Assembly (NCBI GenBank): GCA_029207755.1
Contig: JARCOQ010000071.1
Span: forward strand, 248,001-312,000
Reading direction: 5' to 3'
DNA: 64,000 nt
DNA from: Chamaea fasciata
Taxonomy: Eukaryota; Chordata; Aves; Passeriformes; Sylviidae
Part shown: positions 46,222 to 57,320 of the stretch, in pieces
How positions within the stretch are numbered: the stretch's first letter is position 1
Layout of the letters: every line of letters starts with the position of its first letter
Position numbers and translations under genes: made by a program
Notes under the pieces: model-generated
What the model saw: the letters and a program-made list of their open reading frames with translations, nothing else
What the model was told of the DNA's origin: nothing
Databases searched by the model: none

Positions 46222-46275
46222 TGTGATGTCAGGGCACGGTTGCCACGTGGTCATGGTGACATCGCAAGGTTGCCT
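46222..46275 (+). promoter_or_regulatory. Candidate promoter: CRE-like, E-box and X-box motifs
   Basis: 170 bp upstream of the PAK-like ATG lie TGATGTCA, GTTGCCACGTGG (X-box half-site overlapping an E-box CACGTG), TGACATCG and a second GTTGCC. GATGTCA and TGACATC form a short inverted repeat around the E-box. CRE plus RFX-type X-box motifs are common in testis and ciliary promoters. Position fits, but function is inferred from motifs only. Confidence 0.35.
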
Positions 46276-46443
46276 TGGTGCCCGGAAGGCCTCAGGGGTG
46301 TCAGAGCAGCTCTTGGGCTTGCTCGGTGCAGGAACTTGGTCCTGTGCTTGAGGCTTTTGTCAGTGGGCAGCTGCTGACTGACAGGAGACTCCTTTTAGCT
46401 AGCGTTAGAGCGCACTCTGCAAACTTGCACAGCAGTTGCCACA

Positions 46444-49400
46444 ATGATTGGGCAACTCACCGCTGCAGCTTTCACTGTTTATGGAGTTGCCTATTCCTGC
46501 TATTTCCTGACTCACCTGGCAGGTAAGTAGAGGTTTTCCCTGAGTGTCACCTAACCTGGTTTTTGTGCCTTCCTGCTCTTTCTTAGTGACTGAGTTGATT
46601 TGGAAACAGAAAGGCCATTGGGATGCTGCTTGGATAAAGCTCCTGTCAACATGTTCAGCTCAAAAGGGGGTGTCTGTAGCCACGGCCGTGTGGGCAGCAT
46701 TTGCAAGGGAACCTGCAGGGGTTGCGTTCCCTCCGTGGGAGAGTCTGTGGCAGCAGAGTTTGCCAATTCCTCCATTGCTGGGTCAAGCAGGACAACTTTG
46801 AAAATGTAGACTGGGAGGCCTTCTTGGAAGGTCTTCTGAAAATGCTCTGGTTGTCTCCAGTTTTCTCAAAGCATCTGCTTCATTTTCCCTTGCCTACTGC
46901 AGGTCACCTGAGCCGGGTATTCAGAGGTGCTGATCCCAAGGTGAGTAAGGAAAGAACATTTGATGTTCCTGGTGTTTAAAATTGTGCAGCAAGCTGTGAG
47001 CTTGGCCTGTGGCAGTAGAGTGTAGAGGGCCAGCTGAGTAGGCTGCAAGAAAATCCATTTCCATGTCTACAGCAGCAAGAACAGAGGCATCACTGCCTAT
47101 TTCCTAATTTTCCATTCCAGAGCTTTAAAAGAACTAAAAGATAAGTTTTGCAGAGAGAATGGTGCTTCCTGATAGTAGTCAGGGGGAATATGTAATTTGG
47201 AGCAATTTGCAGTGTCCAGTTGAATCAGCCCATTAGAATTTAGGCAGAGTGACTTAGAATCCCCTTGCTCTCCAAGTTGATGATTTGTGCTTAGTAGAGC
47301 TGGTTCTAGAGCTGAAGAGAAAGAAGGTTCTAAATGAGCCTGTGTCTCACGCTCCTGTCTGTCCACAGATCACTGAAGGAAGAACAGACTCCCCTCCGGC
47401 TTCCTCTGCTCCTGGACAAGAAGCCAACGCGGAGCCAAATGACCACAAGGCTCCAGCTGTTGTCACACCACAGCCGGAACTTTCCCAGCCAGTAAGTGCC
47501 ACTTCTGGAGGGTGCTGTCTTTAGTGCGAGGCAGAGCTGCAAGTTTCTGAGCAGCCAGCTCTTGCTGTTGGTGGCTGAGGATGCTGAGTGCTGCAGTCCT
47601 GCCAGACCTAGCCATTCCCCTCAGCCAGTGACAGCTGGAAAATGGGCTTTGAGCTGCCGTGTTTAGGCCCCAGCTTGCTGGGATTCTGATAGGGGCCAGC
47701 CTGGAGCAGGAAGGTTCCCTGTCTGCAGAGGAGGGAGCATGTCAAAGGCACTGTGCTCAGCCTTGGTGGATACGTAGGGGACGCTGTGGCCTGGGGACAC
47801 CTGTCCCTCTCCACAGACGTGCCAAGTACCCACAGGCACCAAAAGTCTTGATCTGAGAACACAAGCTCTTTGGGGTGGTTTGTCCCCGGGAGCTTCTTGG
47901 CTGTGCTTACCCGGGAGCTCTTCAGAGACACACTGGGGATGTGGAGTTGCTTTTTGAAGACAGGGATTTTGGTGCCTTTGTTGCCAGGTTGTTCTTTTGC
48001 CTCTTCAGGCAGAGCAGTCAGTAGCAGAGCTGGCAGGCACTCGGAGTCCACCTGTCTTTTGGCTTTTAAAGAGCTGCTAAGAGATGATGTGTTGTCCGTG
48101 AATCTTTGGGGGGCATCTCTTCTCTTGTGTGGCAAAAGACACGTTCCCTGTCAGCTTCCAAAGAGGCTGTTGGAGCTTCAGACCCAGATGGAGGCTGATT
48201 GTACTGCTAGTGTCACAGTGGGACAGAGTGAAGGGCAGGGAGAGGGGAATTCAATGGAGCTCTTGGGACTGAGGAGGCCAGGAGTCCCCCAGGCACTGAA
48301 AGCACAGAGCCTTGTCATCTGCAGAGATCAGCACTGGGACAGGAGGGTTACAATGGAAGCAGAGGTGGGCAGGGAAGCAGAAAGAAGTGGCTGAATGAAT
48401 ATGATTTGTACGCTGAAAAAGGAAAAAGCTGAGCCTGATGGCATCTCCCAGTCACTTGCTCTGCATTTGTGTGTACAGAACGTGGAGGCAGAGGCACAAG
48501 CACAGCCGCCCAAACCTCCGAGTGACACCATGGCAGCAAGGAGGAAGAGCAGGGAAGACATCAGAAGAACTGAGGATCAATGGAAACTCCATCAGGAGAG
48601 GGGCAATCAACAAAACCATGTAAGCGGAGGAGCAGTAGCCACTCCCCTGCTGGAAGGTTCTGTCTCCTGTTCTTTACGGAACTTTGGAGACAAGCTGCAG
48701 GCAGAGCTGCAGAAAACTCGGGCTAGGATCAAGGCATGGGAGAAGAGGCTGGAGGAAGAAATGGAGATTCTAGCAGAAGACCGAGCGAAAATTTGTCTCC
48801 TCCTTGAGAAGCGAGAAGCTCTACAGAAACAAGTGAGTGAATGAGCAATAGCCACTGCAGTCACCAACCTGGCGCTTTCTGCCCTTCGTGCCTTTCCCCT
48901 GCAGAGCAGCAGGGGGGTGGGGTGATGCCTCTGAGTGCCATCCTGCTCCAGTGTGTGTCACAGGCACTCTGAAGGACACTCCCTGCTCTGCTGAATCTCA
49001 GCTGCTGACTTGCACAGTGGCACTAGTGCTTTGGTCTTTTGGCCAGCAGTCGTCTGAATGCATTCCTGCTGGCCTCTTCCTGCTCTCCTTGTTTCTTGAG
49101 GTGTTCTTGCAGGTGAACACGGTGACCCAGATGGATCTGGGAAGAAGCTGTCTGTATCCCTTGTGAATCTGGTCCTCTCCCTTTCCTCACAGTCGATGAC
49201 TCTTGGCTGACAGGGACAAGCTGGACTCTCTGACTGCTTTGTTCTCTTTGACTTGAGGTGGAAGTGTTGACATCTCGCCTGGCAGCCTGCAAAGATTTCC
49301 ATCAAGTGACTGGCAGCAAGGAGCCCCAAGATTCCTGTGAGGCACAGAAACTGTCCCAAGCAGCAGCGCTGCCGGTTGGACACGTTCAGAAGATGCCGGA

Positions 49401-52400
49401 GGAAAAGAGGACTCCATGGGAGAAGGTAGAACATTTGAACAAAGAGCTGCAAGTGTGTCTGCAGCGCTTGGAGGGGGAAAAGCGTCCTTGGGAGAAGGTA
49501 GAATGGTCATTTTGGCAGTCACCCTTCAGAAAACCCACGCAAATGCATTTTGGAGAAAATGGACAATGAATCTGGCCTTGCACTCCAGTCAAACCAGCCT
49601 TTGGCTTTGAGCCATCCAGTTTGAGGAGTGGACATCAGAACAAACCCATGGCAGAGCCCTGCATGTGGCTGACAGCATCTTGCTAAGGGCTTGCACTTGA
49701 AATGGGATCTGGGGCTAATCTCTGCCAGCCACTTTTCTTTCTGACACAAACTCCTTTGTTGTCTCAGATCTCCACAGGCTCTTCTGTTGAACCTGCAGCA
49801 GCAGCAGTGTTACCTGAAGGCACCTGTGCTGGCCAAGCTGTGCAGTGGAAGCCGGGCAGTTCGTTCATCTCCAGCACTGACAGGGCTTCTGCTCAGCAAC
49901 AGGAGATGGAGGATGATGAGGATGAGTCCCTGGAGCTCCTGAGTATGTCTTGTGTCTTTCTTCTCTGAGGGACAGTGTATGGTGTGCACGTGTCAGCACA
50001 GCTGGACCCAATGATTCTCCTCCCTTTGGTGTCCCAGGAGCATTTAGGGCTCTGCACAGGAGAGGCTGTGCTCCAAGGCAGCAAGAGAGTGCTCTGGGTG
50101 TTCCCGCTGCCTCTGAGGGCAGCTTGGACGTGCCTGGGGTTTGCCTGAGCTTCCCCAGCTGCTAAAGGCAGAAGCAGGGGTTGTCCTTGCATCAGCAGAA
50201 GGCTGTGAGCTAGCAAATGATCTGGGCAAGTCCTGTGTGCTAGTGGCCAAACTGGATAGAATAGTCAGCTTCCTAAATTCTCCTTAGACTCCTGACTTCT
50301 CATCCGCCATCCGAGCAAAAAAAACCTTCACGGAAATTGATTGGTTTTGGCATTTTGTCTTTTGGTTGTGGTTTTAGTTTAGGTTTTTTTACGGATTTTT
50401 TTTGGGTAGAGGTTTTTTCTCCATCTTGAAGGAGCTCTTCTGCCCCATGTGTCTTAGTGACGTCATTTTGATGACTGTTCTTATTTACCACTACTACATC
50501 TGCAGGTTTTTTAATGAGAATATTATATATTTGTCAGTGAGGACTCTTTGGAAAGAACATCAGGTGACAGCAGAAACAGAGAGCAAGAGCTGGTGTTTCT
50601 GGGCCCCCAATGAAAAAAACCAGATCTTTTTATTACAATCTGTATTTCATATCCTAGTTTTGTTCCTAGAAGGATACATCCAAGAGACATAGGCCTGGGA
50701 CATGATCAGATAAAAGTGCACTGTAGGCATTTCTCAGGAGCGAGCCTTCAGCCCCTCTGCTGTATATTCCTCAGATCCATGACACTTTTTCCTACCTGAT
50801 TCCCAGTCATTCCCATGACTGTTAGAATGCTACCCACTGGCCCAAGCCCTGCTCAGATCAGTCTCTAGGAAAACAAATCAAGCCCTTTGTGATTCTACAG
50901 CACAAGTCATTGAAGCTGCTTCTTGCCCAGAGCAGCTGCCGGTCCTGTGCCCTCAGATAAGACCTGGTGGGGCTGAGAAGAGAGCCCAGCTGACTCTCTG
51001 TCTCCCGTCACCTGTTGGCACAAAAGGGCACTGACGTGCACCTGGGTGTGTCTGCTCTCCAAGCCAATCCTGCCGTGTCCTCAGTGGGGGCACCAGCTTG
51101 GAAGGGGCTGGGTGTGGCCGTGCCTTCTTGCCATTGCTTGTCAGTGCTGGTGCCTGGGCTTTGGCAGCTTTGTGGCGGTGGCTGCCCTGGCCCTGAGGGC
51201 TGGTGTGAGCGCCGAGGCTGGAGCCTTCCTTAGCTGGGAGAGTCCCGCTGCCGGCCGGCCGCTGCAGCGCGGAGCTGCCCCGAGGCAGCAGCCCCTGCTC
51301 TGGGCCGGCTCCTGCACGGCCTGGGCTGGGCTCACAGAGGGTCAGCATCTCCTCTGGGCAGCTGTCCGTGTCCCGCCGGCACCTGAGGAGCACTGCTGTC
51401 CCTGCTGCCCTTGCCCGCTGCGGGAAGGTGGGCACGTGTGCGGGGCTGAGAGGGCGAGTGCAATGGCAGGGACTGATCCCTGCTGTCAGGGGGAGGAGAA
51501 GCAGTGTGGTTCTTCACGTGGGCCACGGGCAAGGGCGTCTTCCAGCTCAGCCTGCTCATCAAGGGTGAGGGTCCTGCTGCTGAAGGCCCCTTGGGATTGG
51601 TTAGAGCATGAGCTGCTTGGGTTTACAAAGGGAAAGGCATTCCTTTGGGAAACTGCTGCAAGGTGGGGAAGATGCCCTCCTCTCCTGGGAATGCATCTCC
51701 CTGTGCTTTGTTTGCTGTCAAGAGATCTCTTCAAAGGACTGTAGAAATCAGTGCTGGCCTGCTTGTACTGCAGAGCTGCCTGTCTTGTTGCAATTCTTGC
51801 AGTTTTTGTTGTTACGCAGCTGGCCACAAAGGACTCAGAAGGCCAGACTGTACAGCCCCAGCAGGGCTGCCTTTTATATCTCCTGGATAGTGGGATCTCT
51901 GCTTTCAAGTGAGCATCTTGCATTTTGTTTCCCTCAGGGCAAATGGCGAGCATGGAAAATCCCCGAAGGAAATACATTGAAGAGGAAATTGTTGGCAGAG
52001 GGTGAGTCCAACCACAGTTACTTGTACACAGTCATGGGGCAACGATCTGCTGCTGGAATATCTGTCAAGGGTGAAGTCAGGCAAGCTGCAAACATATTCA
52101 GACACTGGGGTTAGTCTGCCCCATCTCTCAGTACCAGCCAGAATTTGGAAGTGTGGTCAGAAGGAATTGTCAGACACTTGGATTTCATTGCCAGAAACAG
52201 CAACCACCCCTTTTCGTAGCAGGCAGATAACTGTTTGAAGGAACATTTCTTCCCAAGAGTTTGCTGAAGGAAATAGTGTGATCAGGATAAAAACTGCCCA
52301 GTTTAGAAACTGAAATCCAAGACGAAAGAATCACCTGGCCTTTTGAGCTGAGGCACTAAAGCCCAGTGCTTCAGAAACAGGCCCAGTGCCCATGCACTGG

Positions 52401-55400
52401 AGAGGAAAATGCATCATCTGCCTTCTGGCAGAGCCCTCCTGCATGCTGCAGGTTGGAGGCATTTCCAGCAGACATCTCCTGTCTGGGCTGGCTTTCACTC
52501 CAAGGTCTAAATGGCTTCTCCTTGCTTTGCTGCTGTTTTGTTTCTAGGGCTTTTGGAGAGGTTTGCAGAGCCATCGACACTGCCACAGGAGGACAGGTAA
52601 ATGTCAAGAGCCCCTGCAGATTCTGCTGCTCTCCAGGGCTTTCCTCTCTCGTGTCAGCTGTGGCTGCAGCTGTGGCTAGAGCTGTGCTGCAAAGGCACAA
52701 GAAGCACAGACTGGTGCCAGCCTGCCAGCTGCATTTGGGACAGTCTTTGTCCTGCTCAGCTGCCAGAAGGAAGGCAAGGGGGGCAGCGGTTCCTTTCAGA
52801 GAAGGACGCTCTCCCTGGCTCTCAATTGCTCCAACAAAGGGGCATCTCACTGCTCTCTGGGGCTACGGCTTCAGAGTCCTGAATTCTCATTTCTGGCTGC
52901 CAGCAAATTCATCGGAATGTTCCTGGCAGTTCCTTAGCCACCTGCAGTGCTGCACTTGGGAACTGCATGTAGGGGAGAGATCTGCAAGGCGTCCCTAAAA
53001 GCCCCAAGCCCTGCCTATAGCCCGAGATGTATCCACAGAGTACCAAGGCACGCATTTCTTCCTCTGAAGTACGGACAGAGAAACAGAGAGTGTGCTCAGA
53101 GCTTTGGGGGGTGAGAGTTGACACACCATTTTTAACAAGTGGACAAGGCAAAATGTGGTCAGTGGCCACGTGTCCTGGAACTGGCCCCCAAAGGAGCAGA
53201 GAAATGAGCTGTAGGAATGTCAGTTCCTAATTACTCCTTTGTCTAATCGCAAGGCACTTTGGCAGAGCTCACCTGTGTCATTGCAAAATCACTCGCTCCA
53301 TGTGTGTTGTGGTCTCATTCCACCAGCTTCTAAAGTTACTGATTTTCTGTGTCATTCTAGGTGGCCATCAAGAAAATCAATCTTCAAGGACCGAATAGGA
53401 ATCAACAAGCTCTTAATGAAATCATGGTCATGAAGAAGAATAAGAGTCCCCACGTTGTGGATTATTTAGACAGGTGAGTGTTCATGGTCTCTTCCCATGA
53501 AGGTTTGTTTACATAGTAAAAGCATGTGAGGTTAAAATCCCACTTTGGACACTGGCAGAAAATAGAGCTGTTAATAATCAGTTAATTATTATTTCTCTAC
53601 TCATCTCCAATGGATGGGAAGAGAGTGTATTTTGCCTGCATGTGTCTTCCCTGGCTTTCAAACACTGAGTTGGAACACTGGCCAAAAACCTGAATCAACC
53701 CTCCCATACTAAGTCAATACCTTGTAAGCTCACTGCCTCCATGTTGTCTCAGGATTGATTTTTTCAAGTTTTTTCAATGCTGATGAAGCATGCTAGAGAG
53801 GATTTCCCTTGGATTGTTGCCCCTCTTTTCCAGGGCTGGCCATGCCAGGAACACTAGGTGCTCCTTTCCAGAAATACCATGCGGGACAGGTTTTTCATCT
53901 TGGCTGATACTAAACTGTACTTTTGGCTTGCTGGCCATCTAAAATATCTCCTTTCTCACAGATGTGCTGTTCTCCTTGAGACTGCACAGACTGCAAACAA
54001 TGCACAGCCTGGAGGGCATGTCTATTCCTTGAATTCTGTCCTTGTCACAAAGGGACCCGGAAACAAGAATCAAGCAAAGAAACCAATGTATGCATGTTCA
54101 TCTGCATGGCCTTGTTCCCTTCTTTCAGCTACCTTGTGCTCGACGAACTCTGGCTGGTGATGGAGTACATGGATGGAGGCTCTCTGGATGATGTCATCGC
54201 TGAGGTTCGCATATGTGAACACCACGTTGCAACCATCAGTCGAGAGGTGAGGGATCCCATCTGTGCGTCCCAGGGCTTGGGCAGGATTGTCTGGGAAAGG
54301 GGCTCAGGACAGGAGCGATTCCGTGAGCCAGGCTTTGTTTCTGTGTGGCTGATATGCTCTGGGCAAGCAAGAGCATCTCAAGTGAACTGCCTGCCAGTGC
54401 CCCTGCACTCACTGGACTCTGTTCTTGTCCTCTTCTCTCCTGCTGTTGCACTTTCACTCTGGCTCTTATATTTGCTCTTCTCCATCTTGCCTCTCTAAAC
54501 TTTGGCCTGTCTGCGCTGCATTCCTTGCCTGTAAAAGCAAAGGTGGGGGTGGCACTGTTTGAAAGGAGCAGCAAAGAAGAGAGACTCATTTCTCTGAGTC
54601 CTCAGCTGGAAAGGTTAGCAGTGCAGCCAGAATGCTCTGTACTTCTGAGCACATCCACTGCAGCAGCAGTCATCCTGGCTGGTTTGCAGGGCAGAGTCTA
54701 CACCAGCAGTTGCTGTTGCTCTTTGGCAAGCTGACATGCCTTTCTTTAGAAAGGTGCTGCCCTGCCTGTGTTGTAGCAGCGTGCTCTTGCCCTCAATGGC
54801 ACTGTCTTCTGCCATTACTCCCCATTCCCCTGCAGAGGGAATCTTGGAGAGCTCTTTCCTTTCTTGTGTGATGAAATCACATCACTGATTTTTGCCCTCC
54901 TGTTTCTGGTTTCTCTCTCAGTGCCTGCAAGGACTGCATTTTCTCCATTCCAACCACGTGATACACCGAGATGTGAAGAGTCTCAACATTCTCCTCAAAA
55001 CGGATGGCTCTGTCAAGCTGGGTCAGTATATTCTTGGGCAGGTGCAGCGTTCCAGGGATATGTGGGCTGTGGGGCTGCTTTTGAGTGAGTGCCAGCCCCC
55101 CCAAAACGGTGCTGGTGGCAGTGCAGGGAGCCTGTTGTGAGCTGACCACGCGGTGGCAACGTGCACAGACCTATGGCAAGGATCGAGCCGTCCACAGTGG
55201 CATTGCTCTGTGTGTGTCCCTTCCAGAGGGAGGGGGCTACAAGTCTAAAGCTTCAGGGGAACAAAAGACACTGCTGGAGGCCGTGTAAAAAATGTGGGGA
55301 TTTTTGAAGCAGCCAATGCCATATTTCCTTGGCTAAAGTCCTGAGGAAACAGAGCAGGGACAGTTGTCCAGGAGATTCAGCAGCACATTCTCCAACTTCA

Positions 55401-57263
55401 ACTGGGCAATTCTTTTCCTTGCTTTCCTAATTGCACAGGATTCAAATAAAAACGGTCTTTTGCTTTCTCCCCAGCTGATTTTGGCCTCTCTGCTCAACTC
55501 ACCCCTGAGCAGAGTAGACGGAGCTCGGTGACCGGGACTGCTTGGTGGATGGCGCCTGAAATTGCAAAAGCTGAGTCCTATGGCCCCAAAGCAGACATCT
55601 GGTCTTTTGGAATTGTGGGCATTGAAATGGTGGAAGGAGAACCTCCTTATGGGAATAAAGGTCCTCTCTCGGTAAGGTGTAAATACTCTCTGATCCCGCT
55701 GTCTTTCTCCCCCATCCCACGTTCTGTGTGCCATTGGACAAAATGCCATTGCCATCTGCTGGAACTACTTCCACCACGGTCCCTTTCTGAAAATGTCCCT
55801 GCAGCACATCAGCATCTGCTGGGGTTTTGGTTGCATCCATGGGGGAACTCAAGCCTTAGCCCAGGCAGACAATCTCCCTTCTCAGGCAACACTGGGCTTT
55901 GGCTTAGAAGTCCTTCCAGCTCTTTTGGCCGTGTAGATGGCCCTACTAACAGGAAACAAGCATCTTAGAGCTGCTGTTATCTTTCCTGAAATGAAGGAAA
56001 GAAACCCAAACCCAACAAAGTTTCTAAAGCAGTGGTTTGGAGAGAAGTGTACCCCCATTCTTCTCACAGGGAAACTTGCCTTAACTGAGGGATTTCCTTT
56101 CTTTACTTTTAATTACCATTGTTTTCAAGAACCAAGGAAAAAGCTTGATGACTTTTATAGCAGCTGTGCTTAAGGGACCAACAAGTGCTGCAGAGATGCT
56201 TTTCATGTAATACTCCTTGGAAATACTAGAGTGAGTTAGTAGAGCAAAGTCCCTCTTCCAACTAGCCTGTCAAGCTGGTCAGGTGAATCCTCAGAGAAGC
56301 AAAGGTGCTTTTGCTGATGTAGTTTCCACTAAGGAGGTCAGTCAATGAAATCAGCTGCCAGGGCAAGATCTGCTGGATGCTGGAAAAGCTGTGACTGCAT
56401 CAGGCTTTGGGTTTTTTGTTGGTCCAGGAAAGTCATCTCTTCCTCTGTGCCACGGCAGAAAGAGCCCCTGCAGAGTGCAGCTGAAACAATGGGATCTGGG
56501 AGAGCAGTTCCAGATGTGAAAGAAGCAGCTGAGAGACTCGTCTTTCCTTTTTCTCCAGGCTCGATTCCTGATAGCCACCAAAGGGATCCCAAAGCTGCAG
56601 CAGCCCAAGCTCCTCTCCCCTTTGCTGCGTGACTTCCTGAGCTGCTGCCTGCAGAGAGACGAGGAGCGGCGCTGGTCTGCCAAGGAGCTGCTGCAGGTAA
56701 AATGCCAAGGGGCTGCGGGGGAAACAGTGTCCCAGGGACGGGCTCCTCCTGCACTGAACTGCCAGGCATCAGATGAGCCTCGTCCTCCTCGCCTCCACTC
56801 TTGGTGCTGTTCAAATGAGAACAGCCAGGAATCCTAGACTGGGCTGGGCTGGCAGGGACCTGTAAGGGTCATCTGGTCCAAGTGCCCTGCAATGAGCAGG
56901 GGCGTCTTTCAAGAGATCAGGATGCTCAGACCTGAAATATTTCCAGGCCTGGGGCATTTAGCAGCTCTTGCAGTAAGCTGTGCCACTGTTGTCCCACTGT
57001 TGCTCCTTAGACCTACTCTGACTCAATCCCCTTTTCATTGAAAAAAAGATTACCCTGCCTTTGGGGCTCTTAGCTTGGAAAGTAATGGTTCATTCTTGGC
57101 TTTTTTGTTTTCCTTTGTGCAGCATCCATTTGTAACATCGGCCAAGCCTACATCCAGCCTGGTGCCACTCATCCTTACCTTTAAGAGGTGGAAGGAGTTG
57201 ACAGGAATGGACCAGTCACTTAAAAACTTTTTCTTCCATCACCAGCATTGTAGTAGATTGTAG
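46444..57263 (+). CDS. PAK-family kinase lacking CRIB, novel N-terminus
   Basis: Fifteen coding exons join in consistent phase to 615 residues: 46444-46522, 46903-46940, 47369-47491, 48479-48619, 48701-48832, 49258-49497, 49768-49942, 51938-52001, 52548-52596, 53361-53473, 54129-54246, 54922-55021, 55475-55671, 56559-56696, 57123-57263. N-terminus: hydrophobic segment (4-24, [17 protein letters not shown]), Pro/Ala linker (40-100), charged coiled coil (128-175), repeat of PWEKVE, acidic [11 protein letters not shown] (about 299-309). Kinase domain about 323-575 is closest to PAK: GRGAFGEV, VAIKK (K351), alpha-C E367, HRDVKSLN (D441), DFG (D459), [16 protein letters not shown]. The activation-loop Thr position of PAK1 is Ser475, and GTPYW has become GTAWW. 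No CRIB or autoinhibitory motif is seen. The ATG has a GCCACAATG context. The 81-nt intron after exon 4 is open in frame and may be retained. AATAAA follows at 57315. Likely an active kinase, possibly membrane-tethered. Confidence 0.85.
49943..51937 (+). other. Long PAK-like intron
   Basis: The largest intron, between the acidic exon and the exon starting the kinase domain. 50300-50700 is AT-rich. 51000-51600 is GC-rich with overlapping frames on both strands. No CRIB-like exon is found in any frame. Confidence 0.55.
56825..57035 (-). mobile_element. CR1 LINE 3' remnant in the last PAK-like intron
   Basis: Antisense CR1: GGCAGGGACCTGTAAGGGTCATCTGGTCCAAG, then CCTGCAATGAGCAGGGGCGTC and GATCAGGATGCTCAGA. 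Short and diverged. Confidence 0.8.
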
Positions 57264-57314
57264 AGTAGGATTTTAGCCTAGGATTGTAGGGTAGTATTTT
57301 GGCCTAGGATTGTA

Positions 57315-57320
57315 AATAAA
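57315..57320 (+). terminator. Poly(A) signal of PAK-like gene
   Basis: AATAAA 52 bp after the stop codon, followed by GT-rich sequence. Preceded by two copies of a TAGCCTAGGATTGTA-type 3'-UTR repeat. Confidence 0.7.

Noticed and set aside
48479..48832. A single exon covering both the fourth and fifth PAK-like exons
   Set aside because: The 81-nt segment between them is open in frame, but it has a good GTAAGC donor and a plausible acceptor. I kept the spliced form and noted retention as an alternative.
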